A stretch of DNA of 64,000 nt from Luteithermobacter gelatinilyticus. Lineage in GTDB: Bacteria > Pseudomonadota > Alphaproteobacteria > Sphingomonadales > Emcibacteraceae. Numbering within the stretch: position 1 is the stretch's first letter; every line of letters starts with the position of its first letter. Below are positions 9,023-18,953 of this stretch, piece by piece. Location: assembly GCF_005849285.1 (NCBI RefSeq), contig NZ_CP040517.1:1122501-1186500 (forward strand). The letters are read 5' to 3'. Below the pieces are notes generated by a model. It was not told the DNA's origin and ran no database searches. It was given only the letters and a program-made list of their open reading frames with translations. Position numbers and translations under genes: made by a program.

Positions 9023-11875
9023 ATGACTATGCGTTTTAAACTGCTCACGAACCGCCTGATTGGCACTCTGGTCAAAACTGTGGCTGGATATGTGTCTAAA
9101 CCTCAGAGGAACCGCCTCAGCATAACAGGCGCGTTGGGCCTGCTGCTGTTGATGGTTGCGGGAGTTCAGAACGCCGCGGCACAGACTTTTGATCCCTCTT
9201 TGTTGGAAGACCTGCGTCGTAAATCCATGAGCGGCACGCCCCGTACAATTACGTCGCCTGTAGACCGGGGCCGTGAAATGACCCTGTCGGAACAGGCCCG
9301 GCAGGAGTTGATCCTACGGCAAAAGAAACGGTATCAGAAACCGTCCCGTCTTGAGGAAGATTATCGGAACAGGGTTGACCAGGAAGAGTTGTCCCAGTTC
9401 GGGTATAGTTTGTTTGAAAATCTTCCTTACGAGCGGGAAGTGATTACCGGAACGGTTTCCGATAACTATATCCTGGGGGTGGGGGATGAGCTGGTCATTA
9501 CCTTCCAGGGGTCGAAGACCGAGACCCTGGTGATCAAGGTGGATCGGGAAGGCCGGGTGACATTACCGGAAATCCGGCCGATCACGGTTGTCGGAAGAAC
9601 GCTGGGGGATTTTAAGAAGACCTTGTCCGAACAAGTGGCCGAAACCCTGATCGGGACGGAAGCCTATGTGTCGTTATCATCTTTTCGTATGATTTCCGTT
9701 ATCGTTGCCGGAGAAGTCTTTGATCCCGGCATTGTGCGCACCACGAGTTTGTCTTCGGCGCTGGAGGTGCTGATGATGGCGGGCGGGGTGAAGAAATCCG
9801 GCAGTCTGAGGAATATTAAAATCCTCAGGGGAAATGATGTTTTTAAGGTGGATCTTTATGATCTGCTTCTGGGACATGGCGCGGGAAGCGTGCCGCTGCT
9901 GGATGGTGACAGAATCGTGGTGCCGGTGGTTGGCCCGACGGTTGCGGTAACAGGGGATGTGGTCCGGCCGGGAATTTATGAATTAAAGAATCCGGCCGGC
10001 ATTTCCGTTGACAATGCCCTGAAATTGGCCGGGGGAACAATTCGGCCGACAGGCTATAGCTTTAGCCATGTCCGGCTGGACGCGGAAGGAAAACAGGCCT
10101 TTTCCAAAGTTTCCAGCAAGGACCTTCTGAAAGGCTCAGAAGCCCTGATCGCCACCATGCGTGAAAACAGTCAAACCGGTAAGATCGAGCTGGTGGGCCA
10201 TGTCAAGATTCCCGGAGTGCGCTCGCTTGCAACGGCCTCAACAATCCGTGAACTTGTAGGGCGGGTCGAAAATCTTGACGATGACCCCTATATGCTGTTC
10301 GGCGTGATCGAGCGGGTTGACGGCAAAACCAGAAACCGCAAGCTGATTGAATTCAGCCCGGAAAAGATCTTTTTTGGCGGACAGGATATCCCCCTTCAGG
10401 ACCAGGACCGCATTGTCTTTTTCGGCAGGGATGACATCGCCTATCTGACGTCCCAGGAGGTCAGAGAGGTCATTATGAGTGGCGAATATCTGGTCAAGAA
10501 AACGCTTGATAACAGGACGCTGAACAAAAACTATTGTGCACCTTTGGATAATCTGGCGCGGATTATCAAGGACACCCAGTCGGAACGCTTCGCTACGGCG
10601 GTGAGGGCCGTGTTTGTGCGAAAGGAAACGGAAGAGGAACGTATCCGCGACCGGGAGGAACTGGCCGGGGAGGATCTGGATAAACTGCGCGAGGACATGG
10701 AACGCAGGGCGCTACTTTCCCGGCAGCAGAAAGAGGCCTCCTTCAGCCCACGACCGGCTAATGTGGAAGTTGACACAGAAGATGGGGAAGCCAGTCGGAA
10801 AATGCAACTGACTTTCTGCCCGGCGATCTATTCCGAGGTGGAATATCTGCTGCCGTTCACTTTGGAATATGTGGTGTCTGTGGATGGGGCTGTAAGGCAG
10901 CCGGGGGTATATCCCATCACCCCAGAGACGTCTGTAGCTTCTCTGTTGAGCGTTAGCGGCGGTACATCCCATGATGCTAATTTGGCGCGCATCGAGGTGG
11001 CCAATTTTGAAAATGGTGGCGGAGCGGCTCATCGTATCATGAATTGGGAATATGTGGATGCGATGTCTGCTTCCCTGGAAAACGTGACGCTTAATCCTGG
11101 GGGTAGCGTCCGGATCGGTTCCGTCCATACCAATTTTGAGCCCGGCGCGGTGTTGCTGTCAGGTGAATTCAAACAACCCGGTGTTTATACCATTCGCAAA
11201 GGCGAAAAACTGTCTGAACTGATCCTCAGGGCCGGGGGATTTACGGAACAGGCGTATCCTTATGGCGCCATCTTTACCCGCAAGAGGGTGAAGGAATTAC
11301 AGGAAGCGGAATTGCGACGCACGGCGGAACGCTTGCGTTCAGCAATGGTTTCCGCATCAGTGAAGAAAAGTGTGGAGGCGGATTCCCTCATGGCCGCCCG
11401 GCAATTGACAGAACAGGTTGCTTCCACGGAAATGATGGGGCGCGTCGTTATCGAGGCCGATCCGGTGAAGCTGGCGCTTGATCCGGCTAAGGATATTGTC
11501 CTGGAAGCGGGAGATGCGCTTTTTGTCCCCAAACGTCCCAATTTTATCGTGGCCATCGGCGATGTGCTGAACCCGGGAGCGCTGCAATTTGTGCCTGGCA
11601 AAACGGTGAAGGAATATCTTGAAGAAGTGGGAGGATTTAGCCGTTCTGCGGATGAGGACCGGGTGTTCGTGGTCTACCCCAACGGGGTGGCCCGGCCAGT
11701 GCAACTGTCCTCTTGGGGCGGGGACAGGAATTTGTCCCTGCCGCCGGGGTCAGCCGTGGTGGTGCCCACGGATCTCAGTCCTTATGACAGTCTGACTCTG
11801 ATTAAAGAGATTGGATCAATCGTTCAAAGTCTGGCGGTTTCCGCGGCGTCATTGGCCGTAATCTTCACAAATTGA
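9023..11875 (+). CDS. Multi-SLBB polysaccharide export protein
   Basis: A 950-residue Wza-superfamily export protein. A signal segment (GLLLLMVAGVQNAAAQ, ending near residue 53) is followed by a Poly_export domain (YILGVGDELVITFQGSK) and about six SLBB domains, recognisable by repeats such as VAGEVFDPGIV, VTGDVVRPGIYEL, VDGAVRQPGVYPI, LSGEFKQPGVYTI and IGDVLNPGALQF. The C-terminus is hydrophobic (LAVSAASLAVIF) and may span the outer membrane. It likely forms the periplasmic/outer-membrane channel for a polysaccharide. The stop overlaps the next start (TGATG), which ties it to the YjbH-type gene. Confidence 0.9.
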   Translation: MTMRFKLLTNRLIGTLVKTVAGYVSKPQRNRLSITGALGLLLLMVAGVQNAAAQTFDPSLLEDLRRKSMSGTPRTITSPVDRGREMTLSEQARQELILRQKKRYQKPSRLEEDYRNRVDQEELSQFGYSLFENLPYEREVITGTVSDNYILGVGDELVITFQGSKTETLVIKVDREGRVTLPEIRPITVVGRTLGDFKKTLSEQVAETLIGTEAYVSLSSFRMISVIVAGEVFDPGIVRTTSLSSALEVLMMAGGVKKSGSLRNIKILRGNDVFKVDLYDLLLGHGAGSVPLLDGDRIVVPVVGPTVAVTGDVVRPGIYELKNPAGISVDNALKLAGGTIRPTGYSFSHVRLDAEGKQAFSKVSSKDLLKGSEALIATMRENSQTGKIELVGHVKIPGVRSLATASTIRELVGRVENLDDDPYMLFGVIERVDGKTRNRKLIEFSPEKIFFGGQDIPLQDQDRIVFFGRDDIAYLTSQEVREVIMSGEYLVKKTLDNRTLNKNYCAPLDNLARIIKDTQSERFATAVRAVFVRKETEEERIRDREELAGEDLDKLREDMERRALLSRQQKEASFSPRPANVEVDTEDGEASRKMQLTFCPAIYSEVEYLLPFTLEYVVSVDGAVRQPGVYPITPETSVASLLSVSGGTSHDANLARIEVANFENGGGAAHRIMNWEYVDAMSASLENVTLNPGGSVRIGSVHTNFEPGAVLLSGEFKQPGVYTIRKGEKLSELILRAGGFTEQAYPYGAIFTRKRVKELQEAELRRTAERLRSAMVSASVKKSVEADSLMAARQLTEQVASTEMMGRVVIEADPVKLALDPAKDIVLEAGDALFVPKRPNFIVAIGDVLNPGALQFVPGKTVKEYLEEVGGFSRSADEDRVFVVYPNGVARPVQLSSWGGDRNLSLPPGSAVVVPTDLSPYDSLTLIKEIGSIVQSLAVSAASLAVIFTN

Positions 11876-14385
11876 TGTTCCTGATGAACAGGCTGAGGCC
11901 GCATAAAAGTCGCAAAGCCTGGGGCATATTGCTGTGTTGTGTTGCGGGCTTTCCGGCCTTGGCGTGTGGGGCCGAGTATACACCTTATGACAATTCCCCG
12001 GGAAGTTTTGGCGGGGTGGGGCTTCTGGAAATGCCCACGGCGCGTTTTGCCCGCGATGGGGAACTGTCGTTCGGTGTCCATTATCAGGATCAGGTTACCC
12101 GGCTTTTTAGCGTCTGGCAGGCAACGCCGTGGCTTGAAGCGGGCCTGAGTTATACTGATGAAGCCAATGGCGTGGTTGACCGGTCTTTGGACATCAAAAT
12201 CCGTCTGTGGGCGGAAGCCGATTATCGTCCGGCGCTGGCCATCGGCTTGCGTGACCTGTTGGGCAGTGGGCGGTATGGCAGCGAATATATTGTTGCCAGT
12301 AAACGTTATTACGATTTCGATTTCACGGCGGGGGTTGGCTGGGGCCTTCTGGCCAGCCGTAATGGCGTGTATAACGTGTTCCGGCTTTTCGGTGATGATT
12401 TTGAACGTCGGGACGCCCCCGGCGCACAAAGCGGGAAAATCCGCTTGGGTAATTATTTCGCCGGTCTTGACATGGCGTTTTTCGGCGGCGTGGAATATCG
12501 CACACCTGTGAAGGGGCTCACGGCCAAACTGGAATACAGCAGCATAGATACGTCCCGGGTTCCGGAATTTTCCCATTTGGAAGATCGCTCGGCATTTAAC
12601 GTGGGGCTGAATTATAAACCTTTTCCCTGGCTGGATCTGGCTGTGGGATATGAACATGGAGACCGCCTGACTTTTCGTTTTGTCCTGAGCCAGAACCTGC
12701 ATAAGGTCAAGCCGGCCGGGTGGGCCAAAGGACGGGAGCCTGTCCCGGTGCGTCTGCGCGAACCAGGAGAGGAAGCCCTGGCGGAGCCACGCGTCCCGAC
12801 GCAGACAGATCAGCCCCCCCAAGACAGTGATCGGCTTTTTGTGCGTCTCAAGGGGCTGGGGTATCACATTGTTGAGGTATCAGGCCGGGGGCGGGGCATC
12901 CGGCTGACCCTTCAGAGGGCCGAACAGTCAGGCAGCCATGAAAACTTGTCGGCTCTTGGCGCCGTTCTGGAAGACTATGAACAGGCCGAACTCATCATCA
13001 GAAACGCGGGCACAGAAGACGACAGGCTTGCGGCCCGGCGAGAGGATGGACTTGGTCGCATGGCGCAGGAACGATTCCGGCAATCGGCTGTTTACCTGCG
13101 TGAACAAGCCTCTGGCAACCTTTATGCCGCCGGACCGCTAAAACGACTGGCGGAAATTTCCGTCAATCGGCTTGAGGAGGAAGGATTAAAACCAAGGGAG
13201 TTGTCCCTGAGCGGTGTCGTGGCGGAACTGCATCACGAAAATGGCCCTTATTCGCAAATTCCCAAGAATGTGGGTCGGGCTGCCCGGGTATTGAGTCAGG
13301 AAATGCCAAATCATGTGGAAGCATTCAGGATTGTTCCTCAACATCAGGGCGTGGAACTTGCCGACATTACTGTTTTGCGCAAGGAATTTGAAAAAGCCCA
13401 TGATTATCGGGGCAGCCCCGAAGAAATCCTGAGCACGGCTCTGATTCGGGCGCCGCAGGCCGGGCATCGGGAAATGCATCGGGAGCAGATAGATAAAACC
13501 GATGAGGGGAAAGAGGTTAAGATACACAATGCCCCGCCGCGTTATGAATGGGATCTCTATCCGGAACTGCTGACCCATTTTGGGAGCGACAGGACCGGGA
13601 AGTTCCGCGCCGATCTGTATGTCACGGCCCGCGGCGAAATGAATGTGACCCGCGGCGTTGAACTGATTGGGGAGCTCAGGCAGCGTCTCGTCGGAGATCT
13701 GGATGGTCTGCCGGTTCAGGACACGCCGCCGGTTCCCGCCGTGCGCAGTGACATTGCACGTTATGCCGAAGAGGGAGCAACCGCCCTGAAACGTTTGCAG
13801 ATGACCCATGTTCACACGCTTTCTTCTGAGCTCTATACCCGCATTTCCGCCGGTTATCTGGAGTCCATGTTTGCTGGTCTGGATGGTGAGGTGCTGTATA
13901 AGGCTTACGATAGAAACTGGGCGGTGGGCATGAATGTCAACTGGGTCAAACAGCGGGATTTTGATCAGCTCTTTTCATTCAGGGATTATGACACCATTAG
14001 CGGTCATGTGAACTTTTACCACGAAAATACAAAATACAATATTTCCACAGTGGTGCGGGCTGGACGGTATCTGGCGGGTGACTGGGGGGGGACACTTGAC
14101 ATTTCCCGACGTTTCGACAATGGCATTCGGGTCGGGGTGTGGGCGACTTTTACGGATATGTCGAGCCGCGAGTTCGGAGAAGGGACATTTGACAAGGGAA
14201 TTTATATGAAAATTCCCTTTGGAATGTTCTGGCACAAGCCAACGCCGCGGGATTTCCGGCTTACCTTCCAGACCTTGGGTAAAAATGGTGGGCAGCGACT
14301 GGAGACGGATATGGAATTGTATGACCTTTTGTCGGTGGGCAACAGGGACCGTTTATATCAGGACTGGCGTCACATTCTTGACTAA
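11875..14385 (+). CDS. YjbH-domain outer-membrane exopolysaccharide protein
   Basis: A protein of about 836 residues starting at an ATG that shares one base with the upstream stop (a second ATG lies at 11884). After a signal peptide ending near LACGAEY, the sequence has the opening of YjbH/WbfB proteins (GGVGLLEMPTARFARDGELSF, then YRPALAIGLRDLLGSGRYGSEYI). Alternating hydrophobic strands towards the C-terminus suggest a beta-barrel. YjbH proteins accompany exopolysaccharide secretion in gamma- and alphaproteobacteria. The coupling to the SLBB exporter and the UDP-sugar dehydrogenase downstream support one export module. Confidence 0.86.
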   Translation: MFLMNRLRPHKSRKAWGILLCCVAGFPALACGAEYTPYDNSPGSFGGVGLLEMPTARFARDGELSFGVHYQDQVTRLFSVWQATPWLEAGLSYTDEANGVVDRSLDIKIRLWAEADYRPALAIGLRDLLGSGRYGSEYIVASKRYYDFDFTAGVGWGLLASRNGVYNVFRLFGDDFERRDAPGAQSGKIRLGNYFAGLDMAFFGGVEYRTPVKGLTAKLEYSSIDTSRVPEFSHLEDRSAFNVGLNYKPFPWLDLAVGYEHGDRLTFRFVLSQNLHKVKPAGWAKGREPVPVRLREPGEEALAEPRVPTQTDQPPQDSDRLFVRLKGLGYHIVEVSGRGRGIRLTLQRAEQSGSHENLSALGAVLEDYEQAELIIRNAGTEDDRLAARREDGLGRMAQERFRQSAVYLREQASGNLYAAGPLKRLAEISVNRLEEEGLKPRELSLSGVVAELHHENGPYSQIPKNVGRAARVLSQEMPNHVEAFRIVPQHQGVELADITVLRKEFEKAHDYRGSPEEILSTALIRAPQAGHREMHREQIDKTDEGKEVKIHNAPPRYEWDLYPELLTHFGSDRTGKFRADLYVTARGEMNVTRGVELIGELRQRLVGDLDGLPVQDTPPVPAVRSDIARYAEEGATALKRLQMTHVHTLSSELYTRISAGYLESMFAGLDGEVLYKAYDRNWAVGMNVNWVKQRDFDQLFSFRDYDTISGHVNFYHENTKYNISTVVRAGRYLAGDWGGTLDISRRFDNGIRVGVWATFTDMSSREFGEGTFDKGIYMKIPFGMFWHKPTPRDFRLTFQTLGKNGGQRLETDMELYDLLSVGNRDRLYQDWRHILD

Positions 14386-14550
14386 TGAGGAAGAATATAG
14401 TCTCGTGTGTTCTGATATCTCAGCCGACTTTCAATCAGGTATCCTTTTTTTAAGGAAATTGGGGTATGGATAAGGAAAATTTGCAAACCTAAAATTTTGA
14501 TCAACGAAGATAGTCGTTTATGGCATATCACAATAAAAACAGAGAACAGT

Positions 14551-15840
14551 ATGACAAACCTCTCTTTTACTAAAGATTCCCGTATTGTAGTTGTTGGTCT
14601 GGGATATGTGGGCCTACCGTTGGCTATTGCACTGGCAAAAAAATTTAATGTCACAGGATTTGATATCAGTCAGGACCGGATCCGGGAGCTACAGGATGGT
14701 TTTGACCGCACTGAAGAAGTGACAGAGCAGGATCTTAAGGCCAGCACGATTTCCTATACCCATAAGGCGGATGATATTCGCGGTGCCGCTGTTTATATCG
14801 TTACCGTGCCCACGCCGGTGGATGACGACAACAAACCGGACCTGGGGCCAGTGCGTGCCTCCTGTGAAACCTTGGGGCCTGTGATCTCCAAAGGTGCGAT
14901 TGTGGTGTTTGAAAGCACCGTCTATCCGGGGGTCACCGAAGAATTGTGCGGGCCGGTGCTGGAAGAAACTTCCGGCCTGAAATGCGGGGAGGATTTTTTC
15001 CTGGGGTATTCGCCGGAGCGCATCAATCCCGGGGACAAGGAACACACCGTCGATAAAATTACCAAGGTCATCGCCGGACAGACACCGGAAGTGACCGAGG
15101 TGCTTGCCAACCTTTATGGCGCGGTCACCAGTGGCGGGGTTTTCCGCGCTGCCAGCATTCGTGTGGCTGAGGCGGCCAAGGTTATTGAAAATGCTCAGCG
15201 CGACATCAACATCGCCTTTATAAATGAAATTGCCATGATCTTTCAGAAACTGGGCATTTCTGTTTACGATGTTCTGGACGCGGCGGGCACCAAGTGGAAT
15301 TTCCTGAAATTCTCTCCCGGTCTTGTGGGGGGGCATTGTATCGGTGTTGACCCCTTTTATCTGGCGGAACGGGCACGCCAGATCAATCACGACCCACGTA
15401 TTATCCTGTCCGGTCGCGCCATCAATGACAGCATGGCGGATTTTATTGCCGAACGCATTGCGGCCCAGTTGTCCGGACCGGGCAAGATTCTGATGCTGGG
15501 GCTGACATTCAAGGAAAATTGCCCGGATCTGCGCAACACAAAAGTCATTGATCTTATTCAGGGACTACGCCGGCGGGGGTTCACGGTGGATGTGCACGAT
15601 GCGGCGGCTTATCCGGAAGAGGCTGAGAAATACTTCAAGATCAAGTTGTTATCCTCCCTGGACAACATTGCGGACGGTGAATATATGGCGGTAGTGGGCG
15701 CTGTACCGCACCGTGAATATACAGAGCTCGGGCCGGACTTCTTCAAACGCGTGCTGGAACCGGGCGGTCTGATTGCCGATATCAAGGCCATCTGGCGCCA
15801 TATGAAGAAGCCGGAACACATTCGGAAATGGCAGCTTTGA
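14551..15840 (+). CDS. UDP-N-acetylhexosamine 6-dehydrogenase (TviB/WbpO-like)
   Basis: A 429-residue cytosolic enzyme oxidising a UDP-N-acetyl sugar to the uronic acid for polysaccharide synthesis. It has an N-terminal Rossmann motif (VVVGLGYVGLPLA), YSPERINPGDKEH, the catalytic-cysteine loop LVGGHCIGVDPFYL and the C-terminal GLTFKENCPDLRNTKV. The TFKEN/DLRNTK pattern and GFDISQDRI favour the TviB/WbpO branch over UDP-glucose dehydrogenase. The exact substrate cannot be read from sequence. I chose the ATG at 14551; an 18-codon extension upstream is not conserved-looking. It is followed by a clear terminator. Confidence 0.9.
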   Translation: MTNLSFTKDSRIVVVGLGYVGLPLAIALAKKFNVTGFDISQDRIRELQDGFDRTEEVTEQDLKASTISYTHKADDIRGAAVYIVTVPTPVDDDNKPDLGPVRASCETLGPVISKGAIVVFESTVYPGVTEELCGPVLEETSGLKCGEDFFLGYSPERINPGDKEHTVDKITKVIAGQTPEVTEVLANLYGAVTSGGVFRAASIRVAEAAKVIENAQRDINIAFINEIAMIFQKLGISVYDVLDAAGTKWNFLKFSPGLVGGHCIGVDPFYLAERARQINHDPRIILSGRAINDSMADFIAERIAAQLSGPGKILMLGLTFKENCPDLRNTKVIDLIQGLRRRGFTVDVHDAAAYPEEAEKYFKIKLLSSLDNIADGEYMAVVGAVPHREYTELGPDFFKRVLEPGGLIADIKAIWRHMKKPEHIRKWQL

Positions 15841-15870
15841 TGTGTCTCTGCATCTATGATGTCTTTTCCC

Positions 15871-15897
15871 AAAGCCCCGAATGCCGGGGCTTTTTTT
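15871..15897 (+). terminator. Rho-independent terminator after UDP-sugar dehydrogenase
   Basis: AAAGCCCCG, a four-base loop, CCGGGGC and then a run of seven T. It lies 30 bases past the dehydrogenase stop and touches the end of the convergent amidohydrolase gene. The A run on the left is short, so termination is mainly for the plus strand. Confidence 0.85.
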
Positions 15898-16756
15898 ATG
15901 TTTTTCCTGACATAAGACCGGGAAGTTCTTCGTTTAATTTTTGGGCAAGTTCCGTAAACATCGTCTGGATCCGGATAAAGCCGTCATGGGGCATCAGGGT
16001 TTTTTCATCAATATAAAGTTTACGGTTGATTTCGATCTGAATGGCATATTCTTTGCGGTGGGGGTTGCCGTAATGAACCGTATTATACCCCCCCGCATAA
16101 GGATTATTGAAGGCGACCGTAAGGCCATGTTCTGAAAAATGTTTCTCGATAAAGGCAGAAATCTTGTGCTGACAGCTTTTGCCGTGATAATTGCCCAGCA
16201 CCACGTCCGGCTGGGTATGGGCCGGCAATCGTGAGCCGATGAATGGATAGGACGGCATGGAATGGCAATCCACCAGAAGATAATAACCGGCTTGTTGTTT
16301 GACCTCCTGCAACAGGTCAGATAAAGCCTGGTGGATGGGGTGATAAATATGGGTCAGTCTGTGTCTGGCACAGTCAAAGGGCAGGGGAGCAGCGTAAATC
16401 GGGGTGCCGTCATAGGCCCGCCTGGGGATAACCCCAAAACCGCGCATAACTTTCTCACTTTTGAAAAATTTGGTTTTCGGGGGAATATCCGTGAACATGG
16501 CCGGGTCTATTTCATTGGGGGCCCGGTTGGTGTCCACATAGCTGCGGGCATAATGATTGATAAAAATCTGTGAGCCATGCCGGTCAACCTGTCGGATCAA
16601 CTGGTCCACCAAGGTATCCCCGGAACTTTCCAAAAGTTTTTTTTCGACAATAATATTTTCCAAAAAATGTTCAGGAAAATAGGTGCCGCTGTGAGGGCTG
16701 TTATACACAACGCCGTTGGTCGTTCGCAGTGAATGTGTGATGGTATACGGTTTCAT
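15896..16756 (-). CDS. N-formylglutamate amidohydrolase family protein
   Basis: A 286-residue HutG-superfamily hydrolase. Motifs: VVYNSPHSGTYFP near the N-terminus, YVDTNRAPNEIDPAMF, and LLVDCHSMPS with metal-binding Asp/His. The family deformylates N-formylglutamate at the end of histidine degradation, but no other hut gene is nearby, so the true substrate may differ. It is divergent from a cpdR-like gene, an arrangement I recognise from other alphaproteobacteria. Confidence 0.9.
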   Translation of the reverse strand: MKPYTITHSLRTTNGVVYNSPHSGTYFPEHFLENIIVEKKLLESSGDTLVDQLIRQVDRHGSQIFINHYARSYVDTNRAPNEIDPAMFTDIPPKTKFFKSEKVMRGFGVIPRRAYDGTPIYAAPLPFDCARHRLTHIYHPIHQALSDLLQEVKQQAGYYLLVDCHSMPSYPFIGSRLPAHTQPDVVLGNYHGKSCQHKISAFIEKHFSEHGLTVAFNNPYAGGYNTVHYGNPHRKEYAIQIEINRKLYIDEKTLMPHDGFIRIQTMFTELAQKLNEELPGLMSGKT

Positions 16757-16940
16757 GCTGAGGGAAAACCCCCGACCCTGAATATGGTTATATTTTGTTT
16801 ATGGGAAGATAAACAAAATGGCATTAGAGGTCCAAATATTTATAGAAAAATTTAAATTTGACCGTTAGGTTATGGAAATCTTCATGTTCTGGGGGTATGA
16901 AGAGGGTATTTATTAAAGAAAAATCAAAAAAGGTTGTGGT

Positions 16941-17300
16941 GTGGCTAAAATATTATTGGCCGAAGACGATGATACCTTGCGTGTTTTCCTGGGGCGTTCG
17001 CTGGAAAAAGCCGGCTATAAGGTTATCTCTGTGGCGCAGGGCACGGATGCGTTGCCGCTTCTGGCAGGGGGCGGTTTTGATTTATTGCTGACGGATATTG
17101 TCATGCCCGGGATGGACGGTATTGAGCTGGCACGCCGGGCTACAAAAATGCAACCGGATCTTCAGGTTATGTTCATTACGGGGTTTGCGGCAGTGGCGAT
17201 GGACAAGGCCCGGGACCGTCCCGCCAATTCCAAGGTTCTGCAAAAACCCTTCCATCTGCGTGAACTGGTAAACGAAGTGGATCGCCTTTTTATGGGCTGA
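16941..17300 (+). CDS. cpdR: CpdR-type single-domain response regulator
   Basis: A 119-residue receiver domain only. It has the acidic pocket LLAEDDD, phospho-acceptor D52 in LLLTDIVMPGMDGIELA, FITGFAAVAM and QKPFHLRELVNEVDRL, which matches CpdR closely along its whole length. In Caulobacter, CpdR is dephosphorylated to deliver substrates to ClpXP during the cell cycle. The start is GTG with AAAGG upstream. It stands 100 bases before a sigma-54 regulator on the same strand and divergent from the amidohydrolase. Confidence 0.9.
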   Translation: MAKILLAEDDDTLRVFLGRSLEKAGYKVISVAQGTDALPLLAGGGFDLLLTDIVMPGMDGIELARRATKMQPDLQVMFITGFAAVAMDKARDRPANSKVLQKPFHLRELVNEVDRLFMG

Positions 17301-17399
17301 CACATTCCTGACGAGTTCAACCTATCCAGTCTTGTGCACCAAGGGGTTACGCCTTAATATAACAGGGTATTTTCTTTTGAACCCGGGAAACAAGGCAGG

Positions 17400-18824
17400 T
17401 TGCTGGTGGCCAATCCGACTATATTGCTCGTCGAAGATACCCTACCTCTCGCCTCCATATATATGGAATATCTGAATCAGGAAAATGTGGAGATTGTCCA
17501 TGTGACACTGGCGACGGAGGCACTGGACTATCTTGCGAAAAACTGCCCGGACGTCATTCTTCTGGACATGCAGCTCCCTGACAGAGACGGCATGGACATA
17601 TTACGGTATGTGGCTGATCAGGGGCTGGAAACCAGCGTGGTGGTCATTACGGCACACGGGTCCATATCGCAGGCCGTGGATGCCATGCGCCTGGGAGCGT
17701 TTGAGTTTTTGCTGAAGCCGTTTGACAGCAGCCGGTTGGTTTACACGGTGCGTAATGCGCTGGAACGGGTTCATCTTAAAAGAACCGTGCATACTTATCA
17801 GAACCAGTTCCAGGAGCGCCGGGAGTTTTGCGGTATGCTGGGCAGTTCTCTGCCCATGCAATCCGTATATAAGACCATTGAAAATGTCGCCTCCAGCAAG
17901 GCAACAGTGTTGATTACCGGGGAAAGTGGGACGGGCAAAGAACTTTGCGCCCAGGCCATTCACATGTTGAGTGCCCGCAGGGATCGGGAATTTGTTGTGC
18001 TGAATTGTGGTGCCATTCCTAAAGATTTGATGGAAAGCGAAATATTTGGCCATGTAAAAGGCGCCTTCACCGGGGCTATTGAAACGCGGAACGGAGCGGC
18101 GTTCAAGGCTGATGGGGGGACGCTTTTCCTTGATGAGGTTGGCGAACTGGAACTGGAACTTCAGGCCAAACTGTTGCGCTTTATTCAGTCCGGTACGTTT
18201 CAGAGAGTGGGCAGCACCGAAACGGTCAAGGCGGATATCCGTTTTGTATGTGCGACCAACCGGGATCCCCTGAAAATGGTGGAACAGGGGCAATTCCGCG
18301 AAGATTTGTATTATCGGTTGAACGTCATTCCCATACATATGCCCCCGCTCAGAGAACGGGGTGGGGACAAGCTGGAAATTGCCTACGCTCTTCTGGAAAA
18401 ATGTGCGCTCGAAGAAGGCAAAGCGTTTAAAAGATTTTCTTCGGAGGTAGAGAGGATTTTTCTGCGTCATCAATGGCCGGGGAATGTGCGACAGATGCAA
18501 AATATCATTCGCAACATTGTGGTTCTGAACAAAGGAAGCGTGGTGACCCGTGATATGTTGCCGCCACCCCTTAACCGTTTCAAGATCGGCGATTCTGCGG
18601 CAGAAGAGATGGAACGAGGGGCAAATGCAACGTTTAATGTGGTGGCCATGCCGCGGTCTTCCCCGCGTAGTATTCGGCCGCTGGCGGAGCGGGAACGCGA
18701 AATTATCGAAGAAGCCATTCGGTTGTGCGATGGCAATATTGTCAAGGCTGCCGGTTATCTGGAAATCAACCCGTCCACCATATATCGGAAGATGAAGGCC
18801 TGGAAAGGCTCCTTGCTGCCCTGA
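17400..18824 (+). CDS. LuxO-like sigma-54-dependent response regulator
   Basis: A 474-residue NtrC-class activator. The receiver domain has phospho-acceptor D56 in [17 protein letters not shown]. It is followed by an AAA+ domain (Walker [17 protein letters not shown], sigma-54 contact loop [31 protein letters not shown]), and a Fis-type helix-turn-helix at the C-terminus ([20 protein letters not shown]). The linker [25 protein letters not shown] and the stretch MLPPPLNRF resemble Vibrio LuxO more than NtrC or DctD. No LuxU or sensor kinase is adjacent. The start is TTG at 17400 or GTG at 17406. Targets are unknown. Confidence 0.88.
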   Translation: MLVANPTILLVEDTLPLASIYMEYLNQENVEIVHVTLATEALDYLAKNCPDVILLDMQLPDRDGMDILRYVADQGLETSVVVITAHGSISQAVDAMRLGAFEFLLKPFDSSRLVYTVRNALERVHLKRTVHTYQNQFQERREFCGMLGSSLPMQSVYKTIENVASSKATVLITGESGTGKELCAQAIHMLSARRDREFVVLNCGAIPKDLMESEIFGHVKGAFTGAIETRNGAAFKADGGTLFLDEVGELELELQAKLLRFIQSGTFQRVGSTETVKADIRFVCATNRDPLKMVEQGQFREDLYYRLNVIPIHMPPLRERGGDKLEIAYALLEKCALEEGKAFKRFSSEVERIFLRHQWPGNVRQMQNIIRNIVVLNKGSVVTRDMLPPPLNRFKIGDSAAEEMERGANATFNVVAMPRSSPRSIRPLAEREREIIEEAIRLCDGNIVKAAGYLEINPSTIYRKMKAWKGSLLP

Positions 18825-18953
18825 GCAAAATTCTCCTGACTTTGTGATTATGAAATCCATGATCTTGTGATTATGATGGCCGGAAAGATTCTGGAGCATA
18901 ATTCACTCTGGATAAACCATGAACAGGACCCTTATGAAAAGGCTGATTGAAAC

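Noticed and set aside
15896-16756. Part of a histidine-utilisation operon
   Set aside because: The amidohydrolase stands alone. No hutH, hutU or hutI lies nearby, and the cpdR neighbour is a conserved pairing unrelated to histidine.
18898-18910. ATTCACTCT upstream of the ArsM-like gene as another CTAG repeat arm
   Set aside because: Only about ten bases match, there is no CTAG end and no partner arm, so chance is likely.
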